33,073 nucleotides of DNA. It comes from Pseudomonadota bacterium. GTDB taxonomy: Bacteria > Pseudomonadota > Alphaproteobacteria > Rhodospirillales > Magnetospirillaceae. The notes under the pieces are model-generated. The model had not been told where the DNA came from, ran no database searches, and saw only the letters and a program-made list of their open reading frames with translations. A program made the translations under genes and the position numbers. The stretch lies in the NCBI GenBank assembly GCA_023426365.1, contig JAFAAW010000043.1:1-33073 (forward strand), in the 5' to 3' direction. Each line of letters begins with the position of its first letter. Within the stretch, counting starts at the first letter, position 1. This document shows, piece by piece, positions 17,827 to 25,353 of this stretch.

Positions 17827-19902
17827 ATGGGTCGGTTTTCATTCTCGTCTATCCGCTTGGGAATTCTGGTGCCGGTCCTCGCCGTTCTGGGCATTGGCCT
17901 GGTCAGCGTGGTGGCGCTGACCTCGTGGATACAGTTCCAGGATGCGCGCAACTCGGCCCGCTCCACCATGCGCGAGATGGCGAGGGCGCAAAGCGCGACC
18001 ATCGTCACGCTGCTCAACGACGCGCTGACCAGCGCGCGCACCAATGCGAACTGGGCGCAGGCGGCGCTGACCGGCGGCACGCTGGACCGCGCCCAATTCG
18101 GCCGCGCGCTGTCCGCCGTGCTGGAGAACAATCCCGACTTCACCGGCGTGTATGCCGGTTTCGAACCCAATTTCGACGGCCGCGACGCGGAATATGCCGG
18201 CACGCCGCTCGGCGACGCCCAGGGCCGCTTCCTGATGTACGCGTTCCGCAATTCCGGCAAGGTCGGGCTTGAGATCGCGCCGCTGACCGGCGATGCGGCC
18301 GAGCAGTTCTGGTATTACCTGCCGCTCCGCGAGAAGCGCGAGACCCTGACGCCGCCCTATTGGTACGAGGTGGGCGGCGAAAGGATGATGATGTCGTCGG
18401 TGGCCGTGCCCGTGGTGGTGGGCGGCAAGGCGCTGGGCGTGGTGACCGCCGACATGGGCCTGCGCGTCGTCCAGCAGCAATTGGGCGCGCTTAGGCCCAT
18501 GGGCGAGGGCTGGGCCGGCTTGGTCTCGGCCGACGGCCAGTGGGTCGCCAATCCGCGCGCCGAGGTGCTGGGCAAGCAGGTCGAGGACCCCGTCCTCAAG
18601 GATGCCCTGGCCCGCGTCCGTTCGGGCGAGGTGGCGGAGGCCGTCATCGACGACGTCCACACCGGCAAGCGGGCGTCCGTCGTCATGGTGCCGGTGCGCT
18701 TCGGCCGCGCCAGCGAGGTGTGGGCGTTCACCGTGGCGGTGCCCGAGGCGGCCATCCTGGCCGAGGCCCGGGCCACCCGCAACACCCTGATGCTGGCCGG
18801 GCTGGGCGTGCTGGTGCTGGCCGGCGGCATCGTGCTGGTGGTGGGCAACGGCATCGCGCGGCCCTTGGCGCGCATGACGGCGGCCATGTCCCAACTGGCC
18901 GGCGGCAATCTGTCGGTGGCCATCGAGGGGGGCGAGCGCCGCGACGAACTGGGGGCCATGGCCCAGGCCATGCAGGTGTTCAAGGACAACGCCACCGCCA
19001 TGGCCGAGATGGCCGAACGCACCCGCCGCATGGAGCAGGAGGCGGCGGAAAGCCGCCGTGCCCTGCTGATGGAAACCGCCAAGACCTTCGAAAGCGAGGT
19101 GGCGGTGGTGGTGCGCTCGGTGGGCGAGGCGGCGGCCAGCCTGCAAACCACCGCCCACTCCATGAGCGATACCGCCGCCCAGGTCAGCAGCCAGGCGGCC
19201 GAGGTGGCCACCGCCGCCGACGGCGCCTCGGGCAACGTCCAGACGGTGGCCGCGGCGGCCGAGGAACTGGCCGCCTCGATCACCGAGATCAGCCGCCAGG
19301 TCAGCCATTCGTCGCAGGCGGCGGGCGACGCCGTGCGGCAGGTGGAGCACAACCGCGCCACCATCACCCGCCTGACCGAGGCGGCCAACCGCATCGGCGA
19401 GGTGGTGACGCTGATCAACGACATCGCCGGCCAGACCAACCTTCTGGCGCTGAACGCCACCATCGAGGCGGCGCGGGCCGGCGACGCCGGCAAGGGCTTC
19501 GCCGTGGTCGCCAACGAGGTGAAGTCGCTGGCCAACCAGACCGCGCGCGCCACCGAGGAAATCTCGGGGCAGGTGCAGGCGGTGCAGGAAACCACCCGCG
19601 ACGCCGTCCAGGCCATCGGCGAGGTCGCCAACACCATCGAGGGCATCAACCAGATCGCCGCCCAGATCGCAGCGGCCGTCGAGGAGCAGGCCGCCGCCAC
19701 CAAGGAGATCACCCGCTCGGTTCAGCAGGCCGCCGACGGCACCCACAGCGTGTCGGCCGGCATCTCGCTGGTGCATTCGGGGGCCGAGCACAGCGGGCAG
19801 TCGGCGGCCAGCGTGCTGGCCGGCGCCGACCGTCTTGCCGGCGACGCCGACACCTTGCGCGACAAGGTGGACCGCTTCGTCGAGCGCATCCGCAACGGCT
19901 GA
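17827..19902 (+). CDS. Methyl-accepting chemotaxis protein with dCache sensor
   Basis: A 691-aa receptor. Start ATG 17827 is preferred because GGGGGAG lies just upstream; an in-frame GTG at 17761 would add 22 residues before the membrane helix. Order: TM1 (~11-34), periplasmic dCache-like domain (~35-310, containing WYYLPLREKRETLTPPYWYEVGGERMMM), TM2 (~320-341), HAMP (~341-395), then the coiled-coil signalling domain whose hairpin tip is NDIAGQTNLLALNATIEAARAGDAGKGFAVVANEVKSLA (531-569). No C-terminal CheR/CheB-binding pentapeptide (ends RIRNG). The ligand is unknown; dCache domains usually bind amino acids or small acids. It sits as an orphan between miaA and serB. Confidence 0.95.
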   Translation: MGRFSFSSIRLGILVPVLAVLGIGLVSVVALTSWIQFQDARNSARSTMREMARAQSATIVTLLNDALTSARTNANWAQAALTGGTLDRAQFGRALSAVLENNPDFTGVYAGFEPNFDGRDAEYAGTPLGDAQGRFLMYAFRNSGKVGLEIAPLTGDAAEQFWYYLPLREKRETLTPPYWYEVGGERMMMSSVAVPVVVGGKALGVVTADMGLRVVQQQLGALRPMGEGWAGLVSADGQWVANPRAEVLGKQVEDPVLKDALARVRSGEVAEAVIDDVHTGKRASVVMVPVRFGRASEVWAFTVAVPEAAILAEARATRNTLMLAGLGVLVLAGGIVLVVGNGIARPLARMTAAMSQLAGGNLSVAIEGGERRDELGAMAQAMQVFKDNATAMAEMAERTRRMEQEAAESRRALLMETAKTFESEVAVVVRSVGEAAASLQTTAHSMSDTAAQVSSQAAEVATAADGASGNVQTVAAAAEELAASITEISRQVSHSSQAAGDAVRQVEHNRATITRLTEAANRIGEVVTLINDIAGQTNLLALNATIEAARAGDAGKGFAVVANEVKSLANQTARATEEISGQVQAVQETTRDAVQAIGEVANTIEGINQIAAQIAAAVEEQAAATKEITRSVQQAADGTHSVSAGISLVHSGAEHSGQSAASVLAGADRLAGDADTLRDKVDRFVERIRNG

Positions 19903-19909
19903 GGAAAAA

Positions 19910-19939
19910 GGGCGGGGCGGGGGTATCGGCGCCCCGCCC
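19910..19939 (+). terminator. Possible terminator hairpin after the chemotaxis receptor gene
   Basis: A 10-bp GC stem (GGGCGGGGCG 19910-19919 with 19930-19939) and 10-base loop just after the stop. No T-run follows on the plus strand, although five A precede it, so any terminator activity by sequence alone would be on the minus strand. Confidence 0.4.
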
Positions 19940-20048
19940 CGCATTGCGTTGCCCCTTCCTGGCGGCATCCGCGCGCAGGCCCTTGCCAAGCGTGCCCGCG
20001 CACCGTTAAAGAGGCGCGTCCGCCCCATCATGGAAAAGAGCGCCTGTC

Positions 20049-20939
20049 ATGGAAAACGTGCTTACCCTGATCGGCGCCGCCGGCACCGTCATTGACGACG
20101 CCCTGGTGGCGGAATTGCGGGCCGCCCTGCGCGGCCTGGGCGCCGACGTCTCGCCGCCCGACTGGCTGTCGCCCGGCCGCGTGCTGGACCTGCACTTCGG
20201 CCACCTCGCCCCCGAACAGGCGGATGCCGCCGCCCGCGCCCTGCTGGGCGACGCCCGCGTGGACGTGGTGGCCCAGCCGGTGGCGGGCCGGCGCAAGCAA
20301 TTGCTGGTGGCGGACATGGATTCCACCATGGTGGTGGGCGAGACCCTGGACGAGCTGGCCGAATATGCCGGCATCAAGGACAAGATCGCCGCCATCACCG
20401 CGCGCGCCATGAATGGCGAATTGGTGTTCGAGGAAGCGCTGCGCGAGCGCATCGCCCTGTTGGACGGCCTGCCGGAAACCGCCCTGGCGGAAACCTGGGC
20501 GCGCACCGAGCTGATGCCGGGTGCGGTGGAACTGGTGCGCACCATGAAGGCGAACGGCGCCTATGCCGTGCTGGTGTCGGGTGGCTTCACCTATTTCACC
20601 CAGCGTGTGCGCGAAGCCTGCGGCTTCGACGTGGACCTGGGCAACCGCTTCATCTTCAAGGACGGCAAGCTGGCCGGCGTCGAAGACCCCATCCTGGGGC
20701 GCGAGACCAAGCTGTCCACCCTGATCGGCACGGCGGGCGAGCGCCAGGTGCCGCTGTCGCAGGCGGTGGCGGTGGGTGACGGCGCCAACGATCTGGACAT
20801 GATCCGCGCCGCCGGCCTGGGCGTGGCCTATCACGCCAAGCCGGTGGTGGCGGCCGAGGCCCGCGTGCGCGTCGATCACGGCGACCTGACCGCGCTGCTG
20901 TACGCCCAAGGCTATCGCGACGGGGATTTGGTGCGCTGA
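20049..20939 (+). CDS. serB: Phosphoserine phosphatase
   Basis: A 296-aa HAD-superfamily phosphatase that hydrolyses phosphoserine to serine, the last step of the phosphorylated serine pathway. An N-terminal ~80-residue regulatory (ACT-like) region precedes the HAD core: motif I DMDST with nucleophile Asp89 and Asp91, the cap with the substrate Glu (VVGETLDELAE), motif II VLVSGGFTYF, and motif IV VAVGDGANDLDM. ATG 20049 is the first good start. It is the last host gene before the mobile element. Length and motifs are normal. Confidence 0.95.
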   Translation: MENVLTLIGAAGTVIDDALVAELRAALRGLGADVSPPDWLSPGRVLDLHFGHLAPEQADAAARALLGDARVDVVAQPVAGRRKQLLVADMDSTMVVGETLDELAEYAGIKDKIAAITARAMNGELVFEEALRERIALLDGLPETALAETWARTELMPGAVELVRTMKANGAYAVLVSGGFTYFTQRVREACGFDVDLGNRFIFKDGKLAGVEDPILGRETKLSTLIGTAGERQVPLSQAVAVGDGANDLDMIRAAGLGVAYHAKPVVAAEARVRVDHGDLTALLYAQGYRDGDLVR

Positions 20940-20968
20940 GCGCGGAAAGCGGATGAACGCTTGGTTCA

Positions 20969-20996
20969 GGGCGACGGGAAACCGTCGCCCTTGTCG
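20969..20996 (+). terminator. Probable terminator after serB
   Basis: A perfect 9-bp stem (GGGCGACGG 20969-20977 with 20982-20990) with a GAAA tetraloop is followed by TTGTCGTT, a weak U-tract. It lies 30 bases after the serB stop. Confidence 0.6.
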
Positions 20997-21001
20997 TTGG
21001 A

Positions 21002-21024
21002 GGGGGAAGGGCAGGGGGAAGGGG
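21002..21024 (+). other. Putative G-quadruplex motif next to the element end
   Basis: Four G-runs (21002-21006, 21009-21011, 21014-21018, 21021-21024) are separated by 2-base loops AA, CA, AA. This fits the standard G3+N1-7 pattern. It lies 15 bp outside the left end of the Mu-like element and downstream of serB. Confidence 0.55.
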
Positions 21025-21033
21025 AAGGCGTGG

Positions 21034-21038
21034 CCGGG
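21034..21038. repeat. Target-site duplication, left copy
   Basis: CCGGG directly precedes the element's terminal TG at 21039. The same five bases directly follow the other terminus (29078-29082). A 5-bp duplication with a pyrimidine-S-purine core is the signature of Mu-type transposition. Confidence 0.9.
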
Positions 21039-21048
21039 TGAAGCGGGC

Positions 21049-21063
21049 CACTTGGTTTTGGAG
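21049..21063 (+). repeat. End-binding site R1
   Basis: CACTTGGTTTTGGAG, starting 11 bp from the left terminus. It is 13/15 identical to L1 at the opposite terminus in inverted orientation. Inferred transposase-binding site. Confidence 0.82.
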
Positions 21064-21070
21064 CTGCGGA

Positions 21071-21085
21071 CACATGGTTCTGTAG
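21071..21085 (+). repeat. End-binding site R2
   Basis: CACATGGTTCTGTAG, exactly 22 bp (two helical turns) from R1 in direct orientation and 12/15 identical to it. Adjacent R1-R2 at this spacing is the Mu attR arrangement. Confidence 0.75.
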
Positions 21086-21118
21086 CAGATGCCATGTGAG
21101 CGCGAGTTTCGGTAATGG

Positions 21119-21133
21119 CACATGATCTTAGAG
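21119..21133 (+). repeat. End-binding site R3 (weaker match)
   Basis: CACATGATCTTAGAG, 81 bp from the terminus, 11/15 identical to R1. Its position matches that expected for R3 in Mu, but the match is the poorest of the six. Confidence 0.5.
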
Positions 21134-21164
21134 CGGCGTCGGCGTCCGGTCCAGCCGCTCTAAG
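21127..21164 (-). terminator. Inverted repeat after the tape measure gene
   Basis: An 11-bp perfect inverted repeat (CTTAGAGCGGC 21127-21137 with 21154-21164) with a 16-base loop lies just downstream of the tape measure stop on the minus strand. No T-run follows, so it may be a factor-assisted terminator of the late transcript or part of the end complex (it overlaps R3). Confidence 0.4.
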
Positions 21165-21182
21165 AGGGTTCTGAGAGGGCTC

Positions 21183-22997
21183 TTACGGCCCCGCCATCTG
21201 ATAGCCGGTACGCGTGTCCACGTCGAAGTCCTTGCCGCTGCTCTCCACCCGCGTCTCAACGCCTCTGGGCAGGTTGGCGAAGTCAACCTGCACCTGGACC
21301 TTCCCATCCGCTCCAGGTGCGCCAGCGGTGCCCATGGCTCCCATAGCCCTGGCGCCGAGCTGGCGCACTGAGTCACCCACCCCGGCCCGATCCGCCATCT
21401 TGGCGGCGGCTTCGAAGTTCTGCCCGATGGCTGCCTTAGTGTTGGAGAAGTCCAGACCCTTCCCGCCCAAGGCCCCGCCCAGATCCTTCCACAGGCCCTG
21501 TATGGTGCGCAGTGGCGTGATGACGATGTCGGCCCACTCCATGACGAACCCCGAGAACTCGGTCCAAGCGGGCTGCACGTCATCCCAGATGCCGGTGAAG
21601 AACCCTTTGATGGGTGCCCAGTTGTCGTAGATCACCCCTCCAAGCAGGGCGATGCCGGAGACTGCCAAGCCGATGGGGTTGCTGCGGATCGCCGCGCCCA
21701 ACACCTTGATGCCGCCGGCGGCGAACAGGTTGGAAAGGCCGAAGGTACGGGTGGCGAAGCTGGCAAGGCGGAGCGCGGGTGACAGGACCATCAGGCCAGC
21801 CCCCATCCCCGTAATGGCGAGCGTCGTACCGGGCGCCGCGTCACTGAAATTCGAGAGCCAGGTCACCACGGGCGTGGCCACGGTTAGCGCTGCGCCGAGG
21901 GGAGGCAGAAAGGACCGACCAATTGAATCGCCGAGGTTGCCCACGGCATTGGCGAACGCATTGGACTTCTCGGTGAACTCTTCCATCCGCCGGGCATAAT
22001 CCTTATCCACCTTGCCCTTCGCCTCGCCGGAAAGTGAGGCACCTTTCAACTTCTCGTACTTCTCGCGCCCTTCCAGCATTGCCGTGACGAACGCCTGGGC
22101 CTCTTGGTCCTCGAACAGAGCGCCGAGGCGGAATTTCCGCTTGGTCGCGTCGGTTCCAAGCATGCCGTCGATCTTGGTCAACAGCACTTCCATCGGGTTC
22201 TTACCCTCAGCCATTGCCTTTCCGAAAATGGCCTTTAGGTCTTCCCCAGCCTCCTTGAATTTCTTGACTGTCTCCGGGCTGGTGGCCTTGATCAGGAAGT
22301 TGCGCATCTGGTTTGCGCCCTCACCCTGGCTCCCAGCGGAATCCATCGCAACCTGAAGCGCAGCGCCCATCGAAGCAACTGCCTCGGTCCCGGTTACACC
22401 AAGCAGCTTCATTTGCGGCGCGAGCTGAGGGAAATACTGCGCCATGTGTTCAAGCTCAAAACGGCCTTTTCCGCCGAGGTAGGCGAGCCTGTCGAACTCG
22501 TCTGCAAGCCCTTCCGGCTTGATCCCCAGCACCTCAACCAGCCCGTAAGTGGTCCGGGCGAGATCTTTCAAATCGGCCTTCGTGGCGGTGCCCGTGCGCC
22601 CTACGGACTGCAACAGTGCTTCATTTCCCGCGAGCGAATCATCCAGGCCGGCGCCGACCAGTTCACGATAGACACCCACCAACTCCCGAGTGGACCGATT
22701 GGTTGCGCTCGCGCTGGACAGGCCCCTTAGGTTCTGCCGCAATTCGCCGATCCGCTCATTGGTGATTTCGGCGGTAATGCCGGCGTCCTTCAACTCCGCC
22801 GAGAGAGTGGCCGCACCGTTCACCATCCGGCCAAGGCCGTACAATCCAGCGGCGGCCTGTCCAATGTCCATCAGACGGCTCTGGAGCCCCATCGCCCCCT
22901 TTTCCATGTCTGATATGCCCCTCAGAGCCTGCCCGATGGAGCTTCGGAAGCTTCCATCCAGGGCGGCGCCGACGCGCATGAAAAGCGACATGGTCAT
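21183..22997 (-). CDS. Phage tail tape measure protein (TP901 family)
   Basis: A 604-aa protein. The N-terminal ~330 residues match the TP901 tape-measure core (MRVGAALDGSFRSSIGQALRGIS..., then ...AQYFPQLAPQMKLLGVTGTEAVASMGAALQVA and ...ATKRKFRLGALFEDQEAQAFVTAML). Hydrophobic helices follow at ~380-460 (LPPLGAALTVATPVVTWLSNF, GLAVSGIALLGGVIYDNW), which in this family enter the host membrane at DNA ejection, then a Gly/Ala-rich C-terminus. Tape measure length sets tail length. ATG 22997 overlaps the upstream 59-aa gene's stop (ATGA). The stop at 21183 is only 145 bp from the element end, so all genes that follow it in Mu (DNA circularisation, baseplate, fibres, mom) are absent. The reading frame is intact. 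Confidence 0.92.
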   Translation of the reverse strand: MTMSLFMRVGAALDGSFRSSIGQALRGISDMEKGAMGLQSRLMDIGQAAAGLYGLGRMVNGAATLSAELKDAGITAEITNERIGELRQNLRGLSSASATNRSTRELVGVYRELVGAGLDDSLAGNEALLQSVGRTGTATKADLKDLARTTYGLVEVLGIKPEGLADEFDRLAYLGGKGRFELEHMAQYFPQLAPQMKLLGVTGTEAVASMGAALQVAMDSAGSQGEGANQMRNFLIKATSPETVKKFKEAGEDLKAIFGKAMAEGKNPMEVLLTKIDGMLGTDATKRKFRLGALFEDQEAQAFVTAMLEGREKYEKLKGASLSGEAKGKVDKDYARRMEEFTEKSNAFANAVGNLGDSIGRSFLPPLGAALTVATPVVTWLSNFSDAAPGTTLAITGMGAGLMVLSPALRLASFATRTFGLSNLFAAGGIKVLGAAIRSNPIGLAVSGIALLGGVIYDNWAPIKGFFTGIWDDVQPAWTEFSGFVMEWADIVITPLRTIQGLWKDLGGALGGKGLDFSNTKAAIGQNFEAAAKMADRAGVGDSVRQLGARAMGAMGTAGAPGADGKVQVQVDFANLPRGVETRVESSGKDFDVDTRTGYQMAGP

Positions 22998-23173
22998 TTG
23001 CGGGTGAGCCCTTTGGCCAGCGCCACGGTGGCAATTTCCTCCGCCTCACCAAGGGCGAGAAGCTGCGTGACGCCGAGGCGCGCCGCCGCGAGGCGGCGCA
23101 TTGCTGCATCGGGCTGGACAGGCCAGAGCAAACCAATCGGGACGTTGCAGCCCACGCGAGTGTCATTCGTCAT
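22994..23173 (-). CDS. Small phage protein between chaperone and tape measure
   Basis: A 59-aa protein from ATG 23173, preceded by GGGGCG. It overlaps the frameshifted chaperone frame (stop at 23163) by 11 bases and shares ATGA with the tape measure start. The sequence MTNDTRVGCNVPIGLLWPVQPDAAMRRLAAARLGVTQLLALGEAEEIATVALAKGLTRK is mainly helical with one hydrophobic patch and no motif I recognise. Tight overlaps on both sides support a real gene in the tail-assembly operon, perhaps a further tape-measure chaperone; that role is a guess. Confidence 0.65.
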   Translation of the reverse strand: MTNDTRVGCNVPIGLLWPVQPDAAMRRLAAARLGVTQLLALGEAEEIATVALAKGLTRK

Positions 23174-23575
23174 CTTCACGCCCCTTGGACAGTTCATCGG
23201 CCAACGAATCAGCGTCTTCCAGCCAATCTGCGAATTCATCCAGATCCATGGCTTTCACCTCGGAAAGGCTCATGCCGCCGTTGGCGAACCGCAGAAGGAC
23301 CAGTGTCAGTTTCCCGACGTCGCCCCAGACAAACCGACCAAAGGGCGGAGCCACCGGCCAACTTCCAAATACGCGGCGGCGGGCCATTCCCGGTATTCTT
23401 CGTACGCGACACCTATCAGATGGGCGGCAAGCGCTGCTTCGATTTCTTCTTCGTGAAAGCCCATCTTCTTCACGTCGATCAGGTCACCGATCTTGGGATT
23501 TCGGGCCGTGACGTCGCGAGTCTTGGCCCCCGCAATGGTCACATCAAAATTGAAATTGAAAGTCTTGGTATCCAT
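23163..23575 (-). CDS. Tail assembly chaperone, -1 frameshift fusion (long form)
   Basis: The 89-aa chaperone frame (stop 23306) can pass into a second frame through a -1 slip on GGGAAAC (23315-23309), giving a 137-aa fusion whose last 48 residues begin LTLVLLRFANGGMSLSEVKAMDLDEFADWLEDAD. The extension resembles the T-type tails of lambda G-GT and P2 E-E' chaperones (short acidic helix with 'DLDEF..WLE'). In tailed phages the short and long forms act in a fixed ratio to load the tail tube onto the tape measure protein. Its place directly before the tape measure gene is the conserved one. Mu itself is reported to use a different shift at this locus. The frames and heptamer are seen; use of the site is inferred. 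Confidence 0.8.
23306..23575 (-). CDS. Mu gp41-like tail assembly chaperone (short form)
   Basis: An 89-aa protein from ATG 23575 (MDTKTFNFNFDVTIAGAKTRDVTARNPKIGDLIDVKKMG...), with GAGGA about 7 bases upstream. It fits the phage tail assembly chaperone family that includes P2 gpE and Mu gp41 by its beta-rich N-terminus, 'ARxPKxGDLxxxKKxG' segment and position before the tape measure gene. The stop codon follows the slippery heptamer directly. The sheath and tube genes that precede this gene in Mu are missing; the next gene upstream, the FluMu-type gene, ends only 78 bases before. Confidence 0.83.
   Translation of the reverse strand: MDTKTFNFNFDVTIAGAKTRDVTARNPKIGDLIDVKKMGFHEEEIEAALAAHLIGVAYEEYREWPAAAYLEVGRWLRPLVGLSGATSGN
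23309..23315 (-). other. Programmed -1 ribosomal frameshift site GGGAAAC
   Basis: In the zero frame the site reads ..G|GGA|AAC|TGA, a canonical X XXY YYZ heptamer whose last codon is followed at once by the stop. Slippage to GGG|AAA continues as CTG ACA CTG into the downstream open frame. The lambda G-T site is GGGAAAG, one base different. Confidence 0.82.
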
Positions 23576-23653
23576 TCGCTGTCCTCTCTCTTGGCGCTCT
23601 GGCTCTCGGGGGGCTCTGGCGCTCTCCGGCTGCAAACGAAGCAGCCGGGTTGG

Positions 23654-23854
23654 TCACTTCCCCTTGCGGGGCGGTTCGGGCGCCGGTGCCGGCGTGTCGT
23701 CGATCTCCACGACCACCAAGCGCGGATCGGCCTTCAGCGCCTCCACCTGAGCGGCGGTGAAGGCGTCCGGCTGATGCTCAACCGGGCTCGGAGGATGGTG
23801 CGTGCCGGCGCGGTAGTGGCCGCCGCCCTGGGCGGTAATGCGCAGCATCTTCAT
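23654..23854 (-). CDS. HI1506-related / FluMu N-terminal domain protein
   Basis: A 66-aa protein from ATG 23854, 11 bases after the gpT stop. It has the FluMu pattern: a short strand (MLRITAQGGGHYRAGTHHP), then DAFTAAQVEALKADPRLVVVEI, as in small proteins that follow the major capsid gene in Mu-like phages (Mu gp35 / Haemophilus HI1506 region). A Pro-rich tail follows (TPAPAPEPPRKGK). Its exact virion role is not known. Context strongly supports a Mu-like head operon. Confidence 0.8.
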   Translation of the reverse strand: MKMLRITAQGGGHYRAGTHHPPSPVEHQPDAFTAAQVEALKADPRLVVVEIDDTPAPAPEPPRKGK

Positions 23855-23865
23855 GGTGCCCTCCC

Positions 23866-24786
23866 TTACAGGTACGGGGTGGAGAGGATCTGCGCGGTGC
23901 CCTTCCACTCGTTGGACACCACGACCTGGTTGTCGCCCACGACCACGATGCGGGTGTCGTTGTTGACCACGCGGCGGGCGGCGCCTTCGAGGGCGGCACC
24001 GCAGACGATGTGGGTGGGGCAGACGCCCAGCTTGCCGCCGCCGTCGCGGGTGAAGTTGATCATAGCGGCGCGGGCGGCCTCGTAGTTTTCGTGGGTCAAC
24101 TCCGCCTTGCTGCCGAAGGCGAGCTGCCACAGGCCGTAGCCCACATTGGAGCGCCCGTCGCAGCCGTACACGTATTCGTCCTGCCAGAAGACGTTGTGGC
24201 TATTGGGCTGGTCCATGGAGACGAAGCGATAGCCCCGGCGCTTCTGGTAGACCAGCGGGCGGAAGGAGCGGCTGGCGTCGATCAGGAACCACGCGGGGCC
24301 GGCGCCAGCCTGCATGTTGCTGACAAGCTGGACCTGGTCCTTCTCGTCGGTCACCGGGTGCTCGGCATCGAAGAAGTTCTGGCCGTCGTAGCAGGGCGAG
24401 GCGAAGCCGGCCAGCAGCGCCTCGTAGGCCAGCCGGTCGGGGTGCAGCGCGGCTTCCCGCGCCATTTCCGCCATCAGGGGAGAGAACACGCCATACTGGT
24501 CATCCTCGATGGCGTCGCCCTTGACCGTGACCGTGCTCTCGAACTTCTTGTTCTTGATGCTGTAAGACCAGCGCGACAGGTTTTGCAGGATGCGATCACC
24601 CGCCCATTCGCGGATTTGCGGGAAATTGCCCAGCCAGTTGTAGTTCTCCTCCGCCACGGTGCTGGGAACTTCCATGGCGATGGTGCCGACAGTCGGCGTG
24701 ACGCCCTTGAAGGCGTTGTTGAAGGTGGTCTTGAAGCCGGTATTGATGTCGGAGAGGGTCGCGCCCCCACGGGTCACAGGCATCAT
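23866..24786 (-). CDS. Mu-like major head subunit gpT
   Basis: A 306-aa major capsid protein (HK97 fold, Mu gpT family; Mu T is of similar length). Family features: N-terminal LSDINTGFKTTFNNAFKGV, WLGNFPQIREWAGDRILQNLSRWSYSIKNKKFESTVTVKGDAIEDDQYG, and FFDAEHPV. It assembles on the Z scaffold and is matured by protease I. ATGATG at 24786, with GGAAGG 10 bases upstream; the gene lies 6 bases after the protease stop. The reading frame is full length and undamaged. Confidence 0.94.
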   Translation of the reverse strand: MMPVTRGGATLSDINTGFKTTFNNAFKGVTPTVGTIAMEVPSTVAEENYNWLGNFPQIREWAGDRILQNLSRWSYSIKNKKFESTVTVKGDAIEDDQYGVFSPLMAEMAREAALHPDRLAYEALLAGFASPCYDGQNFFDAEHPVTDEKDQVQLVSNMQAGAGPAWFLIDASRSFRPLVYQKRRGYRFVSMDQPNSHNVFWQDEYVYGCDGRSNVGYGLWQLAFGSKAELTHENYEAARAAMINFTRDGGGKLGVCPTHIVCGAALEGAARRVVNNDTRIVVVGDNQVVVSNEWKGTAQILSTPYL

Positions 24787-24792
24787 GGTGGA

Positions 24793-25353
24793 TTAGCCTT
24801 CCAGGTTGGATTTGTACTGTTCGGGCGACACGCCCATCTGGCTGCACACGGCAAGCTGGCCGGCGGTCAGTCCGGTCGGATCGTCGGTCTGCGGGCTGAA
24901 CGGGCGCCCGGCGAAGTCCGACTTGAACAGGTTGGCGAAGATCGGCGGCATGGCCGCCGTGAAGGCGGCGAACGAGGTCGGGTCCTGGCTGGCAAGGGCG
25001 GTGGCCCATTCCTCCATGGCGGGCGAGAGCTTGCCGGCGGTCATGGCGGCGGACACGGCCTTGTCCACCTGAGCCTGCGAGAGCTGTTCGCGGTAGGCAT
25101 TGGCCTGAGACGCCACGGCCTGGATGGCGGCAATCACGTGCAGGTCCTGCGAGGCCGTGGCCGTCTTTTCGGGGAACTTCTGCGTCAGGGCTTCCAGCAG
25201 ACCGGAGGCGCCAGTTTCGGCGGGCAGGCCCAGGCGGGTGACGAAAGCCTTGGTGAGCTTGGCAAGGTCACCGCAGCACTTGAGGAAAGTCGCGTCATCG
25301 GCGCCGTCCAGGCCCAACAGGGCCTTGGCGCTGGTCATCGTGTCGCCGGGCAT
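24793..25353 (-). CDS. Nested scaffold protein (Mu Z equivalent), internal start in gene I
   Basis: An in-frame ATG at 25353 (MPGDTMTSAKALLGLDG...) is preceded by a perfect AAGGAG (25364-25359) with 5-base spacing, much stronger than the site for the full-length protein. It would give a 186-aa protein equal to the helical scaffold half of I. Phage Mu makes its scaffold Z in just this way from within I, so the nested gene is well supported by sequence plus family knowledge. The ATG falls at the boundary between protease and scaffold domains. Confidence 0.8.
   Translation of the reverse strand: MPGDTMTSAKALLGLDGADDATFLKCCGDLAKLTKAFVTRLGLPAETGASGLLEALTQKFPEKTATASQDLHVIAAIQAVASQANAYREQLSQAQVDKAVSAAMTAGKLSPAMEEWATALASQDPTSFAAFTAAMPPIFANLFKSDFAGRPFSPQTDDPTGLTAGQLAVCSQMGVSPEQYKSNLEG

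Noticed and set aside
17839..20031. A 730-codon minus-strand open frame opposite the chemotaxis receptor and serB start
   Set aside because: It is a GC-driven shadow: His/Gly/Arg-rich, no domain, and directly antisense to a well-supported receptor.
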